A program made the translations under genes and the position numbers. The notes beneath the pieces are model-generated. The model saw only the letters and a list, made by a program, of their open reading frames with translations, did no database searches and was not told the DNA's origin. 64,000 nt of DNA from Pseudothermotoga elfii DSM 9442 = NBRC 107921 (GTDB taxonomy: Bacteria > Thermotogota > Thermotogae > Thermotogales > DSM-5069): the NCBI RefSeq assembly GCF_000504085.1, contig NC_022792.1:1392001-1456000 (forward strand), read 5' to 3'. Of this stretch, positions 33,889 through 42,031 are shown piece after piece (the first letter of the stretch is position 1; the number at the start of each line of letters is the position of its first letter).

Positions 33889-34618
33889 GTGGCTTCTCAT
33901 TGGATTCATTCTCTTGATTTTCATATGGCAGGCAGTTTCTTTTCTTTTTAAATCATCGCTGGTGTTTCCTGCACCAGCTGATGTTTTTGAAGAAATCATT
34001 GAACTCATAAAAAGCGGAAAGCTTTTTATACAATTACTTCAAACTTTCTACAAAGCTTTTCTGGGGCTGTTCCTCGCTTTGCTGATAGGTTTGATTACTG
34101 GTTTCTTTGTGGGAATTTTTCAGGCGCTGTTTGAACTGTTACGCCCTGTTTTAATGGTGCTCCGATCTGTTCCTGTTGTTTCTTGGCTCAGCACGGTAAT
34201 ATTGTTGTGGGGCATAGGATGGAAAGGTGTGGTTTTTATCGTATTCATGACACTCTTGCCAGTTGTAATTTTCAACGTGGCTGAAGGTGTGAGATCAGTG
34301 GACATCAAATTAATCGAAATGGCCAAAGTTTACAATGTCCCACGGCCAAAGATGTTTAAATATATATACGCCGGCTCCGTTCTGCCATTTCTGCTCTCCG
34401 CTATAAATATAAGCATAGGAACAATGTGGAAAGCTGCTATCGTTTCCGAATATCTCATAGGCGATAGCGGACTTGGACTTCAAATCTTCCAGGCAAAATT
34501 TTATGTGGATACACCGAAGGTTTTTGCCTATACTGTAAGTGCGATATTTTTCGGTCTGCTGCTGGAAATAATATTTTACAATATCTGGGAGCGATTCTTT
34601 GGTGAAAAAGCTGTTTGA
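33866..34618 (+). CDS. NitT/TauT-type ABC transporter permease
   Basis: About 250 residues with six predicted membrane segments (SsuC/TauC-like: FPAPADVFEEI, LKTFYKAFLGLFLALLIGLITGFFVG-like N-terminal half, VDIKLIEMAKVYNVPRPKMFKYIYAGS as the ATPase-contact loop, IGTMWKAAIVSEYLIGDSGLG). The likely start is one of two adjacent ATG codons (33866, 33869) inside the 3' end of the binding-protein gene; no clear ribosome site, so coupling is assumed. It overlaps the ATPase gene by 20 bp. Confidence 0.85.
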   Translation: MMNSSRFKWLLIGFILLIFIWQAVSFLFKSSLVFPAPADVFEEIIELIKSGKLFIQLLQTFYKAFLGLFLALLIGLITGFFVGIFQALFELLRPVLMVLRSVPVVSWLSTVILLWGIGWKGVVFIVFMTLLPVVIFNVAEGVRSVDIKLIEMAKVYNVPRPKMFKYIYAGSVLPFLLSAINISIGTMWKAAIVSEYLIGDSGLGLQIFQAKFYVDTPKVFAYTVSAIFFGLLLEIIFYNIWERFFGEKAV

Positions 34619-35288
34619 GCTTAAAAGCGTTTCAAAAGATTTTGGAAAACTACGGGTTTTAAAAAATATAAACCTGACTTTTTACGAAGGAGAATCAATT
34701 GCGATAGTTGGAAAATCTGGTTGTGGAAAAACCACACTGCTAAGAATCATTGCTTCGCTTGATATGCCGTCATCCGGGGAAATTAAAAAATCCACAAACA
34801 AGATTGGTTACGTTTTCCAGGAAGACAGATTGATACCATGGTATACTGTGCTTGACAATTTACTTTTCGTCTGTAATGAGAAAAAAACAGCTTTGAGTGC
34901 CTTAAAATTAGTTGGCCTGGAATCTTTCCACAATTACAGACCAGCCAAATTAAGCGGCGGTATGAAGCAGAGGGTTAACTTTGCGCGTGCTATAAGCATA
35001 AAACCAGAACTGTTGCTCCTTGACGAGCCGTTTCAGAGCCTTGATTTACTCACAAAAACAAAGCTTATAGAAGATTTTTCTAATATTATCAAAAAACTTA
35101 ATATCAGTACTGTACTTGTCACTCATGATGTAAGAGAAGCAGTAAGTATAGCTGAAAAGATATATGTTTTAGCAGGCCAACCAGCTACAATTGTGGATGA
35201 AATAAAGATAGAACAAAGTCAGAAAGGTATGTTCAATCCCGGCTTTATAGAAATTGAAAAAAAGATTTTGAAACTTCAATCATCTTGA
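34599..35288 (+). CDS. NitT/TauT-type ABC transporter ATPase
   Basis: A 229-residue ATPase with Walker A GKSGCGKTTLLRI, Q-loop YVFQEDRLIPWYTV, signature KLSGGMKQRVNFARA, Walker B LLLLDEPFQSLD and H-loop VLVTHDVREA, all typical of SsuB/TauB-type importers. TTG at 34599 is seven bases after GGAG; the adjacent GTG (34602) is an alternative. The 3' end overlaps the tail of the convergent GIY-YIG-like gene by 13 bp, so no terminator separates them. Confidence 0.88.
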   Translation: MVKKLFELKSVSKDFGKLRVLKNINLTFYEGESIAIVGKSGCGKTTLLRIIASLDMPSSGEIKKSTNKIGYVFQEDRLIPWYTVLDNLLFVCNEKKTALSALKLVGLESFHNYRPAKLSGGMKQRVNFARAISIKPELLLLDEPFQSLDLLTKTKLIEDFSNIIKKLNISTVLVTHDVREAVSIAEKIYVLAGQPATIVDEIKIEQSQKGMFNPGFIEIEKKILKLQSS

Positions 35289-35662
35289 TTTAGAAATCCC
35301 TTGACTACATCAAAAAAACTGTCTATGTTTTCCACTCTGTATAAATTCGATTTTAATCTCAGATCAGTCGCTCCGAATCCTTGAACACCCTCAAAATACT
35401 TGCTCAAAGTTCTGGAAAGTTCCTCTTCTCGTTTTCCCGGATACATTACAACGGCTTTGATTTTCGCGAATTTCAGAAGATAATCTATATGCCAGTGCTT
35501 TTTCTTGTTTTTTCGTAAATGCCTGGAAACTCTTTGCCAAATACCATTCATAGCTGATCCGACATAGGCGTAGATATCTTCTCTGAGGAACCATTTGTTT
35601 TTACGAACAATTAGCTCAATTGACTGATCAACTTCAATAAGCAAAATATAGCTACCTTTCAT
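35276..35662 (-). CDS. DUF123 (GIY-YIG-related) putative endonuclease
   Basis: A 128-residue protein of the DUF123 family, a GIY-YIG nuclease relative common in archaea and Thermotogae. Visible pattern: YILLIEVDQSIEL, then YAYVGSAMNGIWQRVSRHLR and KKHWHIDYLL, then the final GFGATDLRLKSNLY. In some genomes the domain is fused to endonuclease III-type enzymes, which suggests DNA repair. Its ATG overlaps the stop of the fumarase-like gene (ATGA). Confidence 0.82.
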   Translation of the reverse strand: MKGSYILLIEVDQSIELIVRKNKWFLREDIYAYVGSAMNGIWQRVSRHLRKNKKKHWHIDYLLKFAKIKAVVMYPGKREEELSRTLSKYFEGVQGFGATDLRLKSNLYRVENIDSFFDVVKGFLNQDD

Positions 35663-36144
35663 TCTACCTCAACATGCTTTGTAGTTCCTCTCGAATCTAT
35701 AGTAACCCGCATAAGTAAATCTTCAACTTCAACCTCCATAACGGCATTACTTTTCAAATCTGAATAGGCAAGTATTTTAAAAGATTTTGCAACAGGTTTT
35801 TCCATAGCGGTAAACATAACTCTCCCGTATCTCTTGAAATAAAAGGGATTAGCCGAATTAGCCTTGGAAATAATCCCGACAGACCCAAAGAGAAAAATTT
35901 TTTCAAATAAATCTTCAAAATCCCTGGCGGATAGTATATTCAAAAAACCTTCCTTAATGCTGCCAAAACAGATCAATTCACCATTCATAAAATCGGGGAT
36001 CAACCCTTCAGCCCTTTCATAAAATATAATCCTTTCAAGTGCCTGCCTGCTCAGAACTGTCAATTTCCCGGTATATTTAACTATGTCAGATGTTTTGAGC
36101 TTCCTGATAACATTCAAAGATGCAGGGTATCTGATCACCAGCAT
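35659..36144 (-). CDS. divergent fumarate hydratase beta-subunit-like protein, orphan
   Basis: A 161-residue protein resembling the C-terminal (beta) domain of class I fumarases and tartrate dehydratases: LKTSDIVKYTGKLTVLSRQALERI near the start and LKSNAVMEVEVEDLLMRVTIDSRGT at the end match the order and spacing of that family. The expected catalytic alpha subunit with its [4Fe-4S] cysteines is not next to it, and the middle segment is poorly conserved. It sits between a DUF123 gene and an M50-like gene, so it may have a different role. Family placement is by pattern only. Confidence 0.6.
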   Translation of the reverse strand: MLVIRYPASLNVIRKLKTSDIVKYTGKLTVLSRQALERIIFYERAEGLIPDFMNGELICFGSIKEGFLNILSARDFEDLFEKIFLFGSVGIISKANSANPFYFKRYGRVMFTAMEKPVAKSFKILAYSDLKSNAVMEVEVEDLLMRVTIDSRGTTKHVEVE

Positions 36145-36157
36145 TTTTATGCTCCTT

Positions 36158-36778
36158 TCAACTGGTCACAAGATTCGTCAACTTGTCTATAAAATCCACA
36201 AAAGGATTCATTACAAGTGGCATAATCCATAAAACAAGTAAGGCAAGCATAAACAGGACACCATAAACTTCGTATTTTAGATACCATTCTGTGTAATTTT
36301 CAGGAAGAAGCGCTCCGAGAACCTTTGAACCATCGAGTGGCGGTATAGGAAAAAGTGAAAACAATGAATAAGTAAGACTAAACTTTGCAGCTTTATAAAG
36401 TGTTTCAAAGACATATTTGTTCTCGACTGCAGCAGCGTTTGCAAGATAACCATATATTACAAAACACAACACACCAACTGCAGGACCGCTTAGAGAAACA
36501 AAAAGAAATGTTTTTTTCTTTCCTCTCAAATTCCAAGGCCTGATTGGCACTGGCCTGGACCAGCCAAAATCAAGAAAAATAAAAGTGACAGTACCTATAG
36601 GATCGAGGTGAACAAATGGATTCAAAGAAACACGACCAACTTTTTTTGGAGTTTGATCTCCAAACATTAATGCTAACCTGGCCTTTATATATTCTCTTGG
36701 TGTAATTGCCATAATAACAGCTATAAAGCCTGTTATAGAAAGCTCTACAAATCTTTTTATCATGTCTAAGAGAGACAA
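36158..36778 (-). CDS. M50/site-2-protease-like membrane protein lacking the HExxH motif
   Basis: A 206-residue membrane protein of the M50 small-rhomboid-free group (YwhC/Rip3-like). Family features are retained: GDQTPKKVGRVSLNPFVHLDPIGT, GWSRPVPIRPWN, SLSGPAVGVL and FSLFPIPPLDGSKVLGALLP. But the zinc motif HExxH is replaced by REYIK (residues 28-32, context AITPREYIKA), so both zinc-ligand histidines are gone while the distal LDG aspartate remains. It therefore probably does not cleave peptides. TTG start at 36778, seven bases after GAGGTG; an ATG at 36763 is the alternative. Confidence 0.78.
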   Translation of the reverse strand: MSLLDMIKRFVELSITGFIAVIMAITPREYIKARLALMFGDQTPKKVGRVSLNPFVHLDPIGTVTFIFLDFGWSRPVPIRPWNLRGKKKTFLFVSLSGPAVGVLCFVIYGYLANAAAVENKYVFETLYKAAKFSLTYSLFSLFPIPPLDGSKVLGALLPENYTEWYLKYEVYGVLFMLALLVLWIMPLVMNPFVDFIDKLTNLVTS

Positions 36779-36851
36779 TCTCGAACACCTCAAAGTGATT
36801 CTATCACAGAAATTAACTGTATAAGAACTTCTTTCATCAAAATCAATATTT

Positions 36852-37079
36852 TCAGCGTTTTTTGATTGAAAGCAATTTCATTAATTTTACATCACAGAGA
36901 AGCTCTACAACACCTTTTGGCAAATTCATTAAAATAAGATCTTTCTCTATTTGAAGAACATCGAGAGGCGTGAGCTCACGAAAAATCTTGTTGAGTTGAT
37001 GCCTGATGAGAATCTCTTTTTTTGGATTTTGATATATTTTTAAAATGAGTTTTTCGACAATTTGTTTCTTATCCCTCAA
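36852..37079 (-). CDS. small stand-alone DUF438-like protein
   Basis: A 75-residue protein whose second half (FRELTPLDVLQIEKDLILMNLPKGVVELLCDVKLMKLL) resembles the first domain of DUF438 proteins, usually fused to hemerythrin or PAS modules. Here it is free. The start is TTG at 37079, with GAGGTGATTTC upstream. It is divergent from a Crp/Fnr regulator with only 63 bp between them; DUF438 domains and Crp/Fnr-type regulators are often linked to redox or nitrosative stress, which may be its context. Confidence 0.62.
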   Translation of the reverse strand: MRDKKQIVEKLILKIYQNPKKEILIRHQLNKIFRELTPLDVLQIEKDLILMNLPKGVVELLCDVKLMKLLSIKKR

Positions 37080-37098
37080 GAAATCACCTCTTTAGGAA

Positions 37099-37116
37099 GA
37101 ATATAAATATATATTC
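37099..37116. promoter_or_regulatory. palindrome between divergent genes, candidate operator
   Basis: GAATATA-AATA-TATATTC is a 7-bp inverted repeat with a 4-base centre, placed midway between the DUF438-like gene and the Crp/Fnr gene. Crp/Fnr proteins bind palindromes of about this size, but it does not match the TTGAT-N4-ATCAA Fnr box, so assignment is tentative. Confidence 0.4.
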
Positions 37117-37142
37117 GTTTTTGCGGTAACATATGATACAGA

Positions 37143-37844
37143 ATGAATCAATTAATTGAGGCTCTGGCAAAGACAAAATTGTTCAAAGGTTTGACTATAG
37201 GTGAAATTGAAGACCTTTTTAAGAGGTCCCGGCCAGTTTTGCAAAAATTCGCCAGGGATGAATACATAGCTCATGCAACAGAAACTTGCGATTATCTGAT
37301 GCTTCTTCTTTCAGGAGAAGTGGTTACTTACATGGAAGATAAAGAAGGAAAGATATTACAACTTGAGACTATCAAATCTCCAGACGTTCTTGCTTCTGCT
37401 GTACTTTTTTCAACTGATGCCGTCCTTCCTGTAGACATAGTTGCAAAGACAGATTGCAGGATTTTGTTTATCAGAAAAGATAAAATACTCGATTATTGTC
37501 AGAGAAACGAGAAATTTTTGAAAAACCTTCTTTGCGATATGGGAGATAGACTACTCTTTCTGGCAAAAAAACTTCACGAATTAACTTTTGGAACTCTGCG
37601 AAGCAGAATCGCAAAATACATTGTTCAACACGCAAAAGAAGATGAATTTATTTTGCCTGTTAGCAAGGAAGAATTAGCCAGATTTTTTGCTGTTCCACGA
37701 CCATCTGTCTCGAGAGTGTTTATGCAGTTTGAGAGAGAAGGTATTCTTATTCAAAATGGCAGGAAAATAAAAATACTTGACAGATCTTCGCTCGAAAAAC
37801 TTTCGGAAAAACTTGGAGATGATTATTCTTATGGTGAGCTTTGA
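37143..37844 (+). CDS. Crp/Fnr-family transcriptional regulator
   Basis: A 233-residue regulator: N-terminal cyclic-nucleotide-binding-type beta-roll (residues 1-115; LLLLSGEVVTYMEDKEGKI), long dimer helix, and a C-terminal winged HTH (LPVSKEELARFFAVPRPSVSRVFMQFEREGIL). There is no N-terminal cysteine cluster, so it is not an oxygen-sensing Fnr; the cAMP phosphate-binding arginine-serine motif is also not evident. The effector is unknown. The ribosome site before the ATG is weak. The 3' end overlaps the hydrolase gene. Confidence 0.87.
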   Translation: MNQLIEALAKTKLFKGLTIGEIEDLFKRSRPVLQKFARDEYIAHATETCDYLMLLLSGEVVTYMEDKEGKILQLETIKSPDVLASAVLFSTDAVLPVDIVAKTDCRILFIRKDKILDYCQRNEKFLKNLLCDMGDRLLFLAKKLHELTFGTLRSRIAKYIVQHAKEDEFILPVSKEELARFFAVPRPSVSRVFMQFEREGILIQNGRKIKILDRSSLEKLSEKLGDDYSYGEL

Positions 37845-38826
37845 ATACAGCAGAAAAATACCATCATTTTCGAGTGGATACATAATGAAAGGGAAAAATT
37901 TCAGGGCATCTGTTATGAAATTCCCCACGCTGTACGAAAAACCTTTTCCGGGCACCGAAACTGTCGAAGTTTACCAATTTGAACCGAAAGAAAAACCCGT
38001 CGGCTCTTTGATGCTCCTTCATGGCCTTGGAACCATAAATATACCCTTTTTGCTGTGGATGGCAATACATATTGCAAGTGCTGGAGTAACAACTTTTGTT
38101 CCGATACTTCCGGGGAATTTCACACGTACGGCAAACGGTTCCGTAAGTGGTAGAGATTATTTTTCGGCTGACATCGAGAAAATGACACGTTTCTGGGAAC
38201 ACGCTGTAGTAGATGCTCTCACTGTACTCGATCTTGCCAAAGAAAACAACTGGTGGCATAACAACAATTGTTTGGTTGGTTATTGCCTGGGGGGAATGAT
38301 TTCAGTAATTTTAACCGCCCTGAGTGAGGATTTTGACAGGACAATTGTCATAACCTCAGGTGGAGATGTTGCCACACTTATGTGGAAGTCACCAACCTTA
38401 GCTTACTTTAGAAGAGATATAGCCCGTGGTCTGGGCAAAGAAAGTAGAATGGATGACAAAAAATCATTGATAGAAAACTTTAAAAAAGATATTGACAGGC
38501 TTTCATCTTTTTCGAGCATTCAGCAGATGCTCCAATCAGACATCCATCCTTTATTAAAAATCGACCCTGTCGCATACGCCAAGTACACTCAACCTCAAAA
38601 AATGGTTTTCATAGAAGCCCTTTTTGACCGTGCTCTTCCCAAAGAAACAAGGAAAATCTTATGGCAGGCGCTTGGAAAACCGAAAAAATACATTATCCCA
38701 ACCGGTCATGTGACATGGCTACCTTTTCAATATTTTCTTGGAAGCCTTGTTCTCAAAGAAATGAACATAAAAGAATTGAAGAGAAAATTCAAACTTCTCG
38801 AAAAACCAAAAATAGAAGAAAAGTAA
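37831..38826 (+). CDS. alpha/beta hydrolase family protein
   Basis: A protein of about 331 residues with alpha/beta-hydrolase features: SLMLLHGLGTINIPFLLWM (oxyanion-loop HG), the nucleophile region GYCLGGMISVILTAL (G-x-C-x-G, so the nucleophile would be cysteine, not serine), and a C-terminal GHVTWLP histidine. The GxCxG elbow with HG-loop resembles dienelactone-hydrolase or PHA-synthase-like members. I choose the ATG at 37831, overlapping the regulator's 3' end with GGAGATGATT upstream. Substrate not known. Confidence 0.72.
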   Translation: MVSFEYSRKIPSFSSGYIMKGKNFRASVMKFPTLYEKPFPGTETVEVYQFEPKEKPVGSLMLLHGLGTINIPFLLWMAIHIASAGVTTFVPILPGNFTRTANGSVSGRDYFSADIEKMTRFWEHAVVDALTVLDLAKENNWWHNNNCLVGYCLGGMISVILTALSEDFDRTIVITSGGDVATLMWKSPTLAYFRRDIARGLGKESRMDDKKSLIENFKKDIDRLSSFSSIQQMLQSDIHPLLKIDPVAYAKYTQPQKMVFIEALFDRALPKETRKILWQALGKPKKYIIPTGHVTWLPFQYFLGSLVLKEMNIKELKRKFKLLEKPKIEEK

Positions 38827-39315
38827 TCATTTTTCCCTCACATACAGCAATTTGGGATTTAACATATACGGTATTCTATAAGATCCCCGAAGCTCTGAGG
38901 GAGTTGATGCAATCATATCAAATTCGAATTTTTCAATACATAAAGTCCAAACATCGTCTGAAGACCTTTTGAAATAAATAGGTGTTTGAGATCTGTATAC
39001 TACATTCACTCCGTCGTGCGCAACACGTTTCAAATTGTAGAGTTTCTCTTCTCTGTCGTATTGAACCAAATAATTAACAACTTTCATCTTATCATCCACT
39101 ATCTCTTCAAAAGCCAGCTTGTTTTCCATAACAGCTGCTGACGAAACCGATTTAGACCAGAAGTCGATCCTGAGAAAGTCTACCGTCATGAAAAAATCTA
39201 TGTCGTTTTCAATCTCTTCGCATACAGCTTTTGCGTGGTTCATCGTGGAATCAATTATAATCATTGAACTGATGAGAAAAACTGTTGATACTAATACATA
39301 CACAACAAATTTCAT
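38827..39315 (-). CDS. small protein with one N-terminal membrane segment
   Basis: A 162-residue protein of unknown family. It begins MKFVVYVLVSTVFLISSMIIID, a single membrane anchor or signal-like helix resembling a minor pilin/pseudopilin start, followed by a soluble domain of alternating strands (VNYLVQYDREEKLYNLKRV, WTLCIEKFEFDMI). It starts 8 bp after asd, with GGGGATAAT inside the asd 3' end, and could be transcribed with the methionine operon. Its stop codon directly abuts that of the convergent hydrolase gene. No function can be assigned. Confidence 0.65.
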   Translation of the reverse strand: MKFVVYVLVSTVFLISSMIIIDSTMNHAKAVCEEIENDIDFFMTVDFLRIDFWSKSVSSAAVMENKLAFEEIVDDKMKVVNYLVQYDREEKLYNLKRVAHDGVNVVYRSQTPIYFKRSSDDVWTLCIEKFEFDMIASTPSELRGSYRIPYMLNPKLLYVREK

Positions 39316-39322
39316 ACTCAGA

Positions 39323-40342
39323 TTATCCCCTGAAAATATTATAAATCTCTGCATTGAGAACTGCACACCCGGCAGCCCCTCTGATTGTATTATGAACAAG
39401 AGCAACGAGCCCAAACTGTTTGTTCGAATACTGTTTCAACCTGCCAACACTGACACTCATTCCACCACCAAGATCTCTGTGCAACTTCGGCTGCGGAGAA
39501 TCAACTCCTGTCAAATAAAAAACAGGTTTTTCAGGTGCGGTTGGAAGATACATTCCTTTAAGTGGTTGAAAATCTTCAAAAGCTCTCACAATTTCACTTA
39601 AAGTGGCCTTTTCCTGAGTTTTGATAGTTACAGATAGCATATGACCGTCAACAACGGCTACCCTGTTGCACTGTGCGAAAATATCGAGATTCGCCGGGTA
39701 TATTTTTCCATCTTTCAATCTGCCAAGTATTTTTTTTGATTCGGTCATGATTTTTTCTTCCTCATTTTTTATGAACGGCACAATATTGTCAATTATATCC
39801 ATAGATGGTACACCGGGATATCCCGCGCCAGAAATAGCCTGCATTGTGACAACATTTGCCTCTTCTATACCGAATCTATCCATTATGGGTTTAAGAACCA
39901 TTGTAAAACCTATCGTTGAGCAATTGGGGTTGGTAATTATTTTTCCTTTTCTCTTTTGAGTTTCGGTTATTTTCAAATGATCCAGATTAACTTCAGGGAT
40001 AATTAGAGGTACATCCTCGTCCATTCTATGGCTCGCGGCATTTGAGAAAACAATGTATCCTGCGTTTGCAAATTCCTCCTCAATTTCGCCTGCAACATCT
40101 GAAGGCAAAGCAGAAAACACATAATCACAATCTATATCAGGTGTGCATTTTTTTAAAACCATATCTCCTGCTTTTTCGGCTACAGGAACATTCAAGCGCC
40201 ATTGAACTGCTTCTCTGTACTTTTTTCCCACAGAATTATCAGAAGCTGCCAGAGCTGTTATCTCAAAAAATGGATGATTTGAAAGCAATTGAACAAATCT
40301 CTGTCCAACAAGCCCTGTTGCACCAAGAATAGCTACCTTCAT
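39323..40342 (-). CDS. asd: aspartate-semialdehyde dehydrogenase
   Basis: A 339-residue Asd that reduces aspartyl phosphate to aspartate semialdehyde with NADPH. The N-terminal GATGLVGQRFVQLL binds NADP; NPNCSTIG carries the catalytic cysteine, and the histidine lies in KLHRDLGGGMSVSVGR. The sequence type is the archaeal/fungal-like Asd branch (LLSNHPFFEITALAASD). ATG at 40342 with AGGAGGAGAATGGT. It sits 14 bp after the MTHFR gene in the methionine operon and provides the aspartate semialdehyde that the COG1900 protein would sulfurate. Confidence 0.94.
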   Translation of the reverse strand: MKVAILGATGLVGQRFVQLLSNHPFFEITALAASDNSVGKKYREAVQWRLNVPVAEKAGDMVLKKCTPDIDCDYVFSALPSDVAGEIEEEFANAGYIVFSNAASHRMDEDVPLIIPEVNLDHLKITETQKRKGKIITNPNCSTIGFTMVLKPIMDRFGIEEANVVTMQAISGAGYPGVPSMDIIDNIVPFIKNEEEKIMTESKKILGRLKDGKIYPANLDIFAQCNRVAVVDGHMLSVTIKTQEKATLSEIVRAFEDFQPLKGMYLPTAPEKPVFYLTGVDSPQPKLHRDLGGGMSVSVGRLKQYSNKQFGLVALVHNTIRGAAGCAVLNAEIYNIFRG

Positions 40343-40356
40343 ACCATTCTCCTCCT

Positions 40357-41295
40357 TTATCTATTGAAAACAGCCTCGAGCAAGGCTTTTGTGGATTGCC
40401 CTCTTCCCATTGTAAAAACATGCACACCTGGAGCTCCGGAACTCAAAAGCTTCTCAACCAGTTTTGCCATATACTTTGTTCCAATCTGAAATTCTTCTCT
40501 ATGTGTCTTTGCTTCTTGCATCTGCTTAACAAATGATTCTGGTATATTAACGAAAAATTTTCTTGGTATAGTGTAAATAGATTTCAAGCTTACAACGGGT
40601 TTTACCCCAGGAATAATAGGAACATTTATTGAAAGCTGCCGTGCACGCTCCACAAATTTTTTGTAAACATCAAAATCAAAAATCATTTGTGTGATTACAT
40701 AATCGGCACCAGATTCGATCTTTTTCTTTAAATACCTCATATCTTCTTCTATATTTGGTGCTTCAAAATGCTTTTCAGGATAACCCGCAACACCTATGCA
40801 AAAATCTGTTGGTTTCGCATTTTCACATGGATAAAGATATTCTCCCATATTCATATTTGAAATCTGTTTCACCAAATCTGAGGCATGCGAGTAGCTATCT
40901 TTTTCCTCTATCGTCTGATTCTCGTACTCGCCTCTAATGACAAATAAATTCCGAACGCCTATCAAGTGGAGGTCTATCAACATATCCTCTATCTGGTATT
41001 TGTTCATCCCAAAGCACAAAACATGTGGAACAACATCAATATTGTACCTGTTCATAAGTGCGGCGGTCATTCCCACGGTTCCCGGGCGTTTTACTTTGGG
41101 AACCTTTACAATCCCATCTTCGAGCTCCAAATATGTCATCTCTGGAGCATGTTTTGTAACATTGATAAATGATATTGGAAAGTTCATCAGTTCATCCAAA
41201 ACAGCGTATATTTCTTCTATATTCTGTCCTCTGTTTGGCGGCAAGATTTCTATTGAGAGTATCTGACCTTTTTTCACACAATCAATCACTTTCAT
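40357..41295 (-). CDS. metF: methylenetetrahydrofolate reductase
   Basis: A 312-residue MetF-type flavoprotein TIM barrel that reduces methylene-THF to methyl-THF, the methyl donor for MetH. Motifs: LSIEILPPNRG (catalytic Glu region), FINVTKHAP, HVLCFGMNKYQIEDMLIDLHLIGVRNLFVIRGE and GADYVITQMIFDFDVY. Start ATG at 41295 with GAGGATGGTGTTC, overlapping the 3' end of the COG2122 gene by 14 bp; the longer frame to 41319 lies inside that gene. Confidence 0.93.
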   Translation of the reverse strand: MKVIDCVKKGQILSIEILPPNRGQNIEEIYAVLDELMNFPISFINVTKHAPEMTYLELEDGIVKVPKVKRPGTVGMTAALMNRYNIDVVPHVLCFGMNKYQIEDMLIDLHLIGVRNLFVIRGEYENQTIEEKDSYSHASDLVKQISNMNMGEYLYPCENAKPTDFCIGVAGYPEKHFEAPNIEEDMRYLKKKIESGADYVITQMIFDFDVYKKFVERARQLSINVPIIPGVKPVVSLKSIYTIPRKFFVNIPESFVKQMQEAKTHREEFQIGTKYMAKLVEKLLSSGAPGVHVFTMGRGQSTKALLEAVFNR

Positions 41296-42031
41296 GAACA
41301 CCATCCTCTTCACGCTCAATCAATCTAAGCTCGTGTTCTCCTATTAGACCGAATTTATCCCCATAAATAACCAGAACAGTCAATACATATTCATTTAGAG
41401 CCTTGTTCAGAAGATTGCCAATATCTTCTTCCTTTTTTACTCTGTTACAATACGATGTTGCAAAAGCATCGGCAACAGCTGCCGTTTCCGAAACAACTGT
41501 CACTGCATCAGCGTTGCCAAAACTTATTGAATGTCCAACAGTGCCCGAAGAGGTACATATCCCCCATCGCCCCGGTGGAATCTCAAGCCCAATTTTGCCA
41601 GACAGAACTGAATTTCCAGCATATACAGATACCACTACCGGCTCAATATTTTTTACAAATATATCTCCCCCGTTTTCGATTAAAACTTCTTTGCAGCCAT
41701 ATCTTTCTATCAACAAATCTCCAATTTCATCAGCAATCGCTCCTGCAATAGAAGCCATAGGACCCACCCCGGCAAGTTTTGATGCTGAAAGCATTCTTTT
41801 TATAACACCTGATTCACTACTTATATCTACTGGCTTGAAGGAAACTAAAAACTTTGGATACCTCGAAATACATTCTCTGATCTGAGAGTGTATCTCAATG
41901 AGTGATTGATAAACGCCGTTTTTCATACTTTCGTCATATACATCAACACCAATCCATAAATCGGACTCCCTGTAAACAACCGTGAAACTTTTGAATCTTT
42001 TTGAATGCCAGCTTCTATAAAATCTATTCAT
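41282..42031 (-). CDS. COG2122/UPF0280 (ApbE-like) protein of homocysteine synthesis
   Basis: A 249-residue UPF0280 protein with ApbE-like pattern: MASIAGAIADEIGDLL, VLIENGGDIFV, GRWGICTSSGTVGHSISFGNADAVTVVSE and AAVADAFATSYCN. In Methanosarcina acetivorans the homologue MA1715 is needed, together with the COG1900 protein MA1821, to make homocysteine from aspartate semialdehyde and sulfide. Here it overlaps that partner's gene by 8 bp (ATGAATAG), strongly supporting the same role. No ribosome site precedes the ATG, so translation is probably coupled. Confidence 0.85.
   Translation of the reverse strand: MNRFYRSWHSKRFKSFTVVYRESDLWIGVDVYDESMKNGVYQSLIEIHSQIRECISRYPKFLVSFKPVDISSESGVIKRMLSASKLAGVGPMASIAGAIADEIGDLLIERYGCKEVLIENGGDIFVKNIEPVVVSVYAGNSVLSGKIGLEIPPGRWGICTSSGTVGHSISFGNADAVTVVSETAAVADAFATSYCNRVKKEEDIGNLLNKALNEYVLTVLVIYGDKFGLIGEHELRLIEREEDGVHESD

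Noticed and set aside
41403-41885. 160-codon open frame on the plus strand
   Set aside because: Antisense of the COG2122 gene, with low-complexity composition and no start signal.
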